Source: Channallabes apus (lineage: Eukaryota > Chordata > Actinopteri > Siluriformes > Clariidae). From it: DNA of 64,000 nucleotides. The position numbers were made by a program, and so were the translations under genes. This document shows, piece after piece, positions 59,001 to 64,000 of the stretch. Below the pieces are notes generated by a model that saw only the letters and a list, made by a program, of their open reading frames with translations, was not told the origin of the DNA and did not search any database. The stretch is taken from positions 15,101,729 through 15,165,728 of the forward strand of contig CM060104.1 in NCBI GenBank assembly GCA_030522415.1. Direction: 5' to 3'. Within the stretch, counting starts at the first letter, position 1. The number at the start of each line of letters is the position of its first letter.

Positions 59001-60317
59001 GTAATGTACAAAATAAAAGTATAATATGTCGGGTATAAAAATAGAAGAGTATAGAATAAAAAATATATATATTAAAAGAGTATAGAAAAATATGGTGTAT
59101 GGTTATGACATCAGCAGTATTACTGCCAATACATTAGTTTGGAATGTTCTGAAGAAGAAAGAGAGACAAAATAAAGAGGCCATACCACATGGTTCAAAAC
59201 CTGCATTAACAGTCGAAATCGAAAGGATAGATCAGTATCACAAAGCAGAGAGAGAGATGCACAGTTAAGCCACAAAAGATCTGAAACCAAGATTAACCTA
59301 CCAAAGTAATAGGGAGGCCAAAGTGTAGAGAAAGAAAGGATCTGCTTATGATTCAAAAAATATGAGCTAATCCGTCAAGCACGGTGGAAGTAGTGTCATG
59401 ATTTGGCCTTTCATGGCTGCTTCTGATGGAATTTTATTTATTGATTGATGATTGTAGTAGTGGAATTAATTCCCGATTCTAATTCCTGATTCTTTCTGCC
59501 AATATACAAAGAACATTTTTTCAATGCATTGTAGTACTTGGGAGAAACCTTGTCATTCAGAATGGAAATGACCCAAAACACTGCTAAAACAACAGTGCAC
59601 TTCACCTGGGGAAGAAAGGACAAGTCAATTACCAAAAGAAAGAAGACTGCAGCAGTTTGTTGATGTTGGTGTTTCACTGTCTTTATACAATTATTGCAAA
59701 TGTGATAACATAACATACTATTTGATTGTTTATTTTCTTTAGTTTACACTATGTTCCAATACTTCTGCTCATTTAAAAGTAAGTCATCTGTCACGAGAAT
59801 TGGCATGTCTGCGTTGTTTAACACATGCAGATGTAAAAATCAGGATGTCAATTATGAAATTCTGATCTATCATCTCATATTCATCTTTTGATCTTTACCT
59901 TAAATCTCTCCAGTGTATAAGGAAAAAAAAACAAAAGAATTGCCTTGCTGTTGGAATGCTTTCAGATGGAGCTGTATGTTTACTGGCATTGAAAGGCATA
60001 AAGGATGTAAGCCATATATAAGTGGTTATGTGCTTTTTGCTATCGGTATGATTTTAAACCATACTTTAATTTGTTCCCCCTGCAAAATTTAAAACTAGTT
60101 ATCTTAATTAATAATTTTTGGTCTGTGATTCTCTTGCCTAGGTGCCAGCCTGCATACCGCAGACAGCAAGTACTTCTGGTTCCATCACACTGAGGGTGAC
60201 ATGATGACCGTGCAGAACCCAGCAGAGATGAATCTGTGTTCAGCTGTATGGGCCGTGGTGTCGTATGTTGTGGCAGACCTTGATGAAATGCTTCCCAGAG
60301 AGCAGTTTTTATTATAG
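33871..60317 (+). CDS. cpq: cpq gene, carboxypeptidase Q (7 coding exons)
   Basis: Encodes carboxypeptidase Q (plasma glutamate carboxypeptidase), a secreted or lysosomal M28 zinc peptidase that cleaves dipeptides. Coding exons: 33871-34309, 34467-34674, 34781-34988, 51990-52101, 54563-54654, 55431-55632 and 60142-60317 (1437 nt, 478 residues; the human protein has 472). All joins are in frame. Features: signal peptide (~1-25); propeptide; [18 protein letters not shown] segment (here [13 protein letters not shown]); catalytic residues His292 and Asp304 ([18 protein letters not shown]), Glu338-Glu339 (SAEEAGG), Asp366 (MESD) and His436 (FHH), equivalent to human 290, 302, 336/337, 364 and 434. 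Nothing catalytic is missing. A non-coding first exon must lie upstream, since an acceptor precedes the ATG. It lies downstream of sdc2 in the same orientation, as in tetrapods. Confidence 0.96.
34467..34674 (+). CDS. cpq: cpq coding exon ([11 protein letters not shown] region)
   Basis: The acceptor CTAG ends at 34466 and the donor GTCTGT begins at 34675. It encodes residues 147-215, including [16 protein letters not shown] and [11 protein letters not shown] of the PA-like insert. Confidence 0.93.
34781..34988 (+). CDS. cpq: cpq coding exon ([17 protein letters not shown])
   Basis: The acceptor TTACAG ends at 34780 and the donor GTAAGT begins at 34989. Residues 216-285 end ...TGSQHPEQ. A 17-kb intron full of transposons follows. 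Confidence 0.94.
36108..37724 (-). mobile_element. Tc1 transposon, copy 2 (nested in hAT element)
   Basis: 1617 bp, same family as 4239-5857, flanked by TA (36106-36107, 37725-37726). It is inserted inside the hAT-like element 35831-38450 in the large cpq intron, so it arrived later than that element. Confidence 0.93.
36330..37351 (-). pseudogene. Tc1 transposase, several lesions
   Basis: Same protein as in the other two copies. A net 5-bp insertion in a T-rich repeat at ~36940-36962 shifts the frame. A TAA near 36567 replaces a Lys codon before [17 protein letters not shown]. Six bases are lost from the Gly-Gly-Ser run near 36783. It cannot make an active enzyme. Confidence 0.9.
37959..38018. 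repeat. (AT)n microsatellite in hAT element
   Basis: About 30 AT units, preceded by (AAAT)n. Confidence 0.95.
38459..39135 (+). mobile_element. Decayed Tc1-like relic in cpq intron
   Basis: Starts at the right border of the hAT-like element. It resembles the fish Tc1 transposase region ([17 protein letters not shown]; then VTGVYSLMT... around 38780) without an open frame, followed by a typical Tc1 3' flank. The boundaries are approximate. Confidence 0.5.
42040..42075 (+). repeat. SINE-like repeat, head fragment
   Basis: GGTGGCTTAGTGGTTAGCAC followed by TGTGACCA, then loss of similarity. Confidence 0.4.
43530..43810. repeat. Dispersed repeat, pair member 1
   Basis: Shares with 56390-56560 the order ctaccaN..gggaggt/gagggtgaa..acatatacttcctcc/acacatgcctccc..CATCTTTTTGAGCTGCT / CATCTTTTCGAACTGCT. 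The class is unknown. Confidence 0.35.
44284..44313. repeat. (GA)n microsatellite
   Basis: About 14 GA units in the large cpq intron. Confidence 0.93.
46140..46560 (-). mobile_element. L2-type LINE 3' tail in cpq intron
   Basis: Shares the CTGTGAAATGCTTA...GACCTAAAAA pattern and the A-rich remainder with the LINE tail at 30640-31000. No coding part remains. Confidence 0.5.
47183..48803 (-). mobile_element. Tc1 transposon, copy 3 (full length)
   Basis: 1621 bp, flanked by TA (47181-47182, 48804-48805), in the large cpq intron. Same family and orientation as the copies at 4239 and 36108, with both long terminal inverted repeats present. Confidence 0.93.
47401..48424 (-). pseudogene. Tc1 transposase, one frameshift
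   Basis: The least damaged copy: one extra T in the run at ~48012-48018 shifts the frame between the helix-turn-helix part (48424-48002) and the DDE part (48024-47401), which overlap. Catalytic Asp, Asp and Glu are all present. Confidence 0.9.
49288..49870 (-). mobile_element. Mariner-like relic in cpq intron
   Basis: Aligns by eye to 22391-22990. The minus strand encodes [12 protein letters not shown] in the frame 49752-49432. No intact transposase. Confidence 0.65.
51111..51699. mobile_element. Tigger/pogo-like non-autonomous element
   Basis: 589 bp flanked by TA (51109-51110, 51700-51701), 290 bp before a cpq exon. The ends TAGTGGTATCTCGGCATACG / inverted AGTGGTACCTCAACATATGA match at most positions; the right end has a 4-bp CACT duplication. 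GTGGTACCTC ends are typical of pogo/Tigger families. Confidence 0.6.
51990..52101 (+). CDS. cpq: cpq coding exon (zinc-binding HLDSWD)
   Basis: The acceptor CTTCAG ends at 51989 and the donor GTAAGA begins at 52102. It encodes [18 protein letters not shown] with the first zinc histidine and the bridging aspartate. Confidence 0.96.
52795..54043 (-). mobile_element. 5'-intact, 3'-truncated Tc1-type element
   Basis: Minus-strand element in the cpq intron between exons 51990-52101 and 54563-54654. The right inverted terminus is present (about 53840-54043, ending ...TTTTTTGCCCCACTG before TA); the left terminus is missing. The decayed transposase has WSDETQIE (first Asp) near 53300 and [16 protein letters not shown] near 52960. 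It is a different Tc1 family from the three full-length copies. Confidence 0.75.
54084..54289. repeat. 206-bp inverted duplication, left copy
   Basis: Reverse complement of 58632-58837 with about 4 mismatches in 206 bp by eye. It lies in the cpq intron before exon 54563-54654. Confidence 0.88.
54563..54654 (+). CDS. cpq: cpq coding exon (catalytic Glu-Glu)
   Basis: The acceptor CTGTAG ends at 54562 and the donor GTATTT begins at 54655, a weak donor chosen because the next exon continues the protein. It encodes [19 protein letters not shown]; the two Glu are the general base and a zinc ligand. Confidence 0.93.
55155..55181. repeat. (AAT)n microsatellite
   Basis: Nine AAT units between two cpq exons. 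Confidence 0.9.
55431..55632 (+). CDS. cpq: cpq coding exon (zinc-ligand Asp)
   Basis: The acceptor CCACAG ends at 55430 and the donor GTCAGT begins at 55633. Residues 354-420 include [19 protein letters not shown] and [17 protein letters not shown]. Confidence 0.95.
56390..56560. repeat. Dispersed repeat, pair member 2
   Basis: See the matching order of blocks at 43530-43810. It lies in the last cpq intron. Confidence 0.35.
58632..58837. repeat. 206-bp inverted duplication, right copy
   Basis: Reverse complement of 54084-54289. It lies in the last cpq intron and adjoins an L2-type tail. Confidence 0.88.
58840..59113 (-). mobile_element. L2-type LINE 3' tail next to duplicated unit
   Basis: Resembles 46140-46560 (GCAATGCTTA..GTGACCTAAAATAG, then an A-rich tail with ATTGCACTAGAGAA). 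It directly adjoins the 206-bp unit 58632-58837. Confidence 0.45.
60142..60317 (+). CDS. cpq: cpq terminal coding exon
   Basis: The acceptor CCTAG ends at 60141; the stop TAG is at 60315-60317. It holds the last zinc histidine in [11 protein letters not shown] and the conserved [19 protein letters not shown] tail. Confidence 0.96.
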
Positions 60318-60396
60318 AGCATTGAATCTGATCATAAGGAATGAGTTTATTTAGGCTTTTTGAATTTGCATTTTATTGTTCTGCATTTTAAAGAAC

Positions 60397-60402
60397 AATA
60401 AA
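60397..60402 (+). terminator. cpq poly(A) signal in a hairpin
   Basis: AATAAA 80 bp after the cpq stop, within the 13-bp inverted repeat 60370-60382 / 60392-60404. The left arm carries AATAAA on the other strand (60372-60377), and the same 13-mer recurs at 60409-60421. Confidence 0.6.
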
Positions 60403-63400
60403 ATTTGCATTTTATTGTTCTGTATTAGATTTTATTCTCAGGGACTTCAATATTATTGCTTTTTTAAAAAAAACGTAATGCATATTCCACCCGTTATGTA
60501 CCACTTTGTCTTTCACTCATAAGCCCACACCACTGACCCTAATCAGTTTGTTTGACCAATTCATTTTGACCATAGTGTTTGTTAATTTGACGTTTTAAAA
60601 AGTACACAAACCTAGCCTGTCGATGGCTTACATGTGCTAACGTCTCATATGCTACAAAAGAGCTAAGTATTTCTGTTAGACTGTTTTGTTGTCATGTATT
60701 CTATCAGATTTTTTTACATGAAAGTATTTATAGAATTTTGTTTGCTGGCCAGATAATTAGACAGATCATGTGAACAGTGTTTCAATGGAGAAATTGAAAC
60801 AACCACACAATGTACAATTCATATTTAGGACCATAATTATGTTGGCCATCATCAGGGCTGGTTAACTTTGAAATATGAGATTTCTTGGATTAACTTACTG
60901 CTGCTGTTCCTTATGAGGTTTGGTTATTAGAAACCACCTTTCAAAACAATTAAAGCTCACTTTTAAAAGAACGGACTGCCATTGGTTTTTTGTTTCTATA
61001 CCTAGCACAACATTTAAATGTATTCTAACTTCATAATATTCACTGAAATATTGGCATTCAAAAAGGAAACTCAGGATTCCTACACTTCATTTAGATCGAC
61101 AAGATGGCCAGGTGTGGTACATACCTCACCATGGCGTGTATCATCCCCAAAAGAACAAATTAAATGCTTTGTGTTCACTTTGAAAAACCTATCAAGTTAA
61201 ATTAATTTTGATTTAGTGGAGTCTCAAAGTTTGATATTTAACTTTCATTTGTTTGAGAGTTATCATAATTCTGTTTAGATTTCTGTCTAACAAAACCGTC
61301 CGGCTAATATGTGCTAGCTAACATAGCTGATTAGCCCATAGATTTATAACTTCACCACTGATATTTTTCCGCTGCGAGGAATTTAATATTAGATTTTCGA
61401 TGTTTAAGGAGAACTTTTTTTTTTTTACTTTTAATTTCAATATTTAAGTACATTTAATATCATATAATTACTTTTGATACTTAAATGTACAGTAAATATC
61501 ACACTTTTGACATTTAATCAAGTAATATTCTAAAAGGTGACTTCTAACATTAATTTCTGGTCAGATACTTGTAGTTTTACTCAAGCCTCCCTTTTAAGTA
61601 CTTTTATACAAGAATAGTTGCATAGGATCCACAGCATCAGGACATAAGATAAGTCAGTCCATCACAGGGTACAATTTACATTCTCAAACTCATTCACGTC
61701 GAAGGACTGTTTACATCAGCTCAGCATTGACACTGAAATACTGTAGACCCTTTCTGATCACATTCTGTTTTGCTAGGGCTTATTAAAATATTTATCATCA
61801 AATATTTTCCCTGTTTTTTTCCTGCCTGTAAGTGCAAGGTGTTAGTTTGATGGCTAATGTATTGGTGTCGTTTGCAGGCATTCTGCAACTGGTATGGCTT
61901 ATTTTCATATTTCACTGTTTTTATTTCTCTACTTGGTGTTCGCTACAAAAAAAAAAGATCATTTATTACACTGAAACAGTAACTACATTTACTATCTGCC
62001 ATTAGTCAGTCTGTGTGTTGGCTTTGTACATGCCCTGGCAAAAATGTGTTCTGTACTTGCCACACTTGGTGGATGTGCACTCATCTTTGTTTTTTTTTTT
62101 TTTTTTATCCAGGAAAAAAAAAGATGTGATATGACACAAAACTATTTGGTTTAAAATGATCATTCTGGCTTCATAAAATATTCCTCAAACAAATTTTATT
62201 TAACATAATTGATACCATATTTTTTCCAAGTAGAGGAAGAAATTATGGAATCACTCACATGCTGAAAAGGAATGATGGAATAATCAACAACAACAAAAAA
62301 TCCCGTTTAGTACTTTGTTGCTTCTCCTTTGGCTTTTATGACAGCCTGAATTCTTTGAGAGTTTACTAATGAAAAACAATTTGGTTCCAACGTCTCAAAT
62401 AGTGCTATGACTGTTTGCAGCCATATTGTTGAGTTGATAGGCCTTTGCTAAATAATAGTGCTTAGTGGCAAGATACAATATCATCCTAAAAAACTTCAGC
62501 CAGTCTTCTATATATGCTTGATTAAACAAGTCAAATGTTCCAGTATCATCTGCCAACTCTGTGTTAGATTTCCTTTTGTTTCCATTGTTCTAATGACCTC
62601 TATCTTGTAATAATTAAATGTAATACTGAATCCAAAATGTTTTCAGAAATGTTTTGTCATATCTGTAATTAGTTTATTCACGATGAAGTGGAAAAAAAAC
62701 TGGATGAATATCATCCAAGTGTGATGATTCCATCACTTTTTGCCAGCTTGATGGAGAAATATTGTATATGAAATGTCACTATATTCATTAATTTATCGAT
62801 GTGTTCCATAATAGCAAAATCACATTTGCATTTGTTTTTGATCCCAAAAAGATTCTTGCTCATGACTACTATAGGAATAAAAGTAGCAGCAGCTCATTTT
62901 AATATTGAAACTTACTGTCTATGCTTCTGCTTCCAGTTTAATTTAGAAAATATGCCAACACATTTGGTGAGAAACTAATTCTTATTTAGCATGCACATTA
63001 GATTAAATCATTCTCTTGGTGAAAATTTACCATTTTACAGATTAGAAAATTTTAATCTTTCTTTGTCCGGGGACTTCAGCTGCCACTAAAGAGGTGAACG
63101 TGGAAACAAGACCGATGTTTGAATTTCTGTTTGAGCCTCCAGTGTGCCCAGATTGAGTGTACTGGATCATACTTGGTGGATCATTCCCAACATGGCTATG
63201 TTATGTTGACATTCCTAGCTTAAATGACAGAACGCATGAACATGCTTTTAATTTCTAATCATAAAAGCTTGTGATGAATTGCTTTAAAATCCAGCAGTAA
63301 CACTATAATTATGGGTTTTGAAGAGTCCTGATCACACACACCTGTAAAGTGGTACTTTGGGAAATCGAAACCAAATGGGAGTGAGAGTAAGGGCAACTGT

Positions 63401-64000
63401 TATTTTAAACTGTTTACACTATTTCTAATCTTAGTTAAATGTTATATTGTACAAAGCACCTTGCCTATTTAGTTTATAAGTCCAATCTCATATGCAGTTT
63501 GTGTATACAGTACAGTACTCCTGTTTAGTTTATCAGGCCATTTTATTCATCCAGTAAATCCCTGTCTTTACGGATAGTGAAGATGCAGGACAAAGCTAAC
63601 TGAAGACGGCAAAAATACTTTCAACCTTTAAAAAAAAAAACTTGGAGTTAGACATTTGCTTTAACATGCCCCAAGTGTTGGGGTATGAAAACTCCAATAG
63701 AATTACTTTATCTTGTGAATCATAAATTGTTTTCGTCTTTGTAGTATAAAGTTTTATTTTGGTCAATAAACCATGCAAACTTCTACGCTCCCTGAGACAG
63801 CTGACAAATGTAAATGTAATGTTTCTGATATGTACGTAGAGACAGTTTTTTTTAAGTAGTTAAAAATATCCCTGGAATGACCATCATTGGGAAAATAATG
63901 CACATTGCAATAGAGCAAATTGGTTTCTGGTCCAAGTCATTTCTCATATTTCACAGTGCTTTTCTGTGTGTTTCCTTTTAACATCACACTGAATAAAAAG
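60403..64000. other. Downstream of cpq, no gene seen
   Basis: 3.6 kb of AT-rich sequence. No frame on either strand longer than ~65 residues resembles a protein I know, and no intact transposon was seen. It is either intergenic or an intron/UTR of a gene beyond the window. Confidence 0.5.

Larger units (their letters stand above)
58440..59720 (+). mobile_element. Tc1-like relic split by later insertion
   Basis: Decayed Tc1 N-terminal-type sequence lies at ~58500-58600 and a DDE-region fragment ([15 protein letters not shown], near 59380) at ~59140-59700. Between them is an insert (58632-~59113) made of the 206-bp inverted-duplication unit and an L2-type tail. All frames are broken. Confidence 0.45.

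Overview
This is a vertebrate nuclear window from a ray-finned (teleost) fish. Genes are split into short exons with GT-AG introns, the background is AT-rich, microsatellites are long, and there are many fish-type DNA transposons (Tc1/mariner, hAT, Harbinger) and L2/RTE-type retrotransposon pieces. I cannot assign the fish order from this sequence alone. Gene identities rest on recognising the proteins; no database search was run.

Three protein-coding genes lie head-to-tail on the + strand. (1) mrs2, the mitochondrial inner-membrane magnesium channel, has 11 coding exons at 1823-11951 (431 codons) and a GMN motif between its two membrane segments. (2) sdc2, syndecan-2, has 5 coding exons at 15202-27974 (206 codons), with glycosaminoglycan-type Ser-Gly sites, one membrane helix and the EFYA C-terminus. 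(3) cpq, carboxypeptidase Q (M28 metallopeptidase), has 7 coding exons at 33871-60317 (478 codons), with all the expected zinc ligands and catalytic acids. Every exon junction I assigned keeps the reading frame. The sdc2-cpq order and orientation is the one known from tetrapods. No functional link between the three genes is evident.

The space between exons is mostly mobile DNA. It includes three near-full-length Tc1 elements of about 1.62 kb (4239-5857, 36108-37724, 47183-48803), each with a broken transposase. Two hAT-like elements have perfect 8-bp target duplications (6507-7095 and 35831-38450); the second carries one of the Tc1 copies. A 2.1-kb element with long inverted termini and TTAA duplications lies at 7580-9725. 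A Harbinger-like MITE sits inside a SINE-like repeat (32344-32920). A minus-strand L2-type LINE occupies 30630-32300. There are also several decayed Tc1/mariner relics, and a roughly 900-bp compound satellite lies in sdc2 intron 1.

I found no prokaryote-type system, CRISPR array, rRNA gene, convincing tRNA gene or viral gene. The less expected structures are a ~206-bp inverted duplication of about 98% identity bracketing two cpq exons, the TTAA element with a full CRE palindrome in each arm, a strong CTCF-type motif upstream of mrs2, and a two-strand poly(A) hairpin at the end of cpq.
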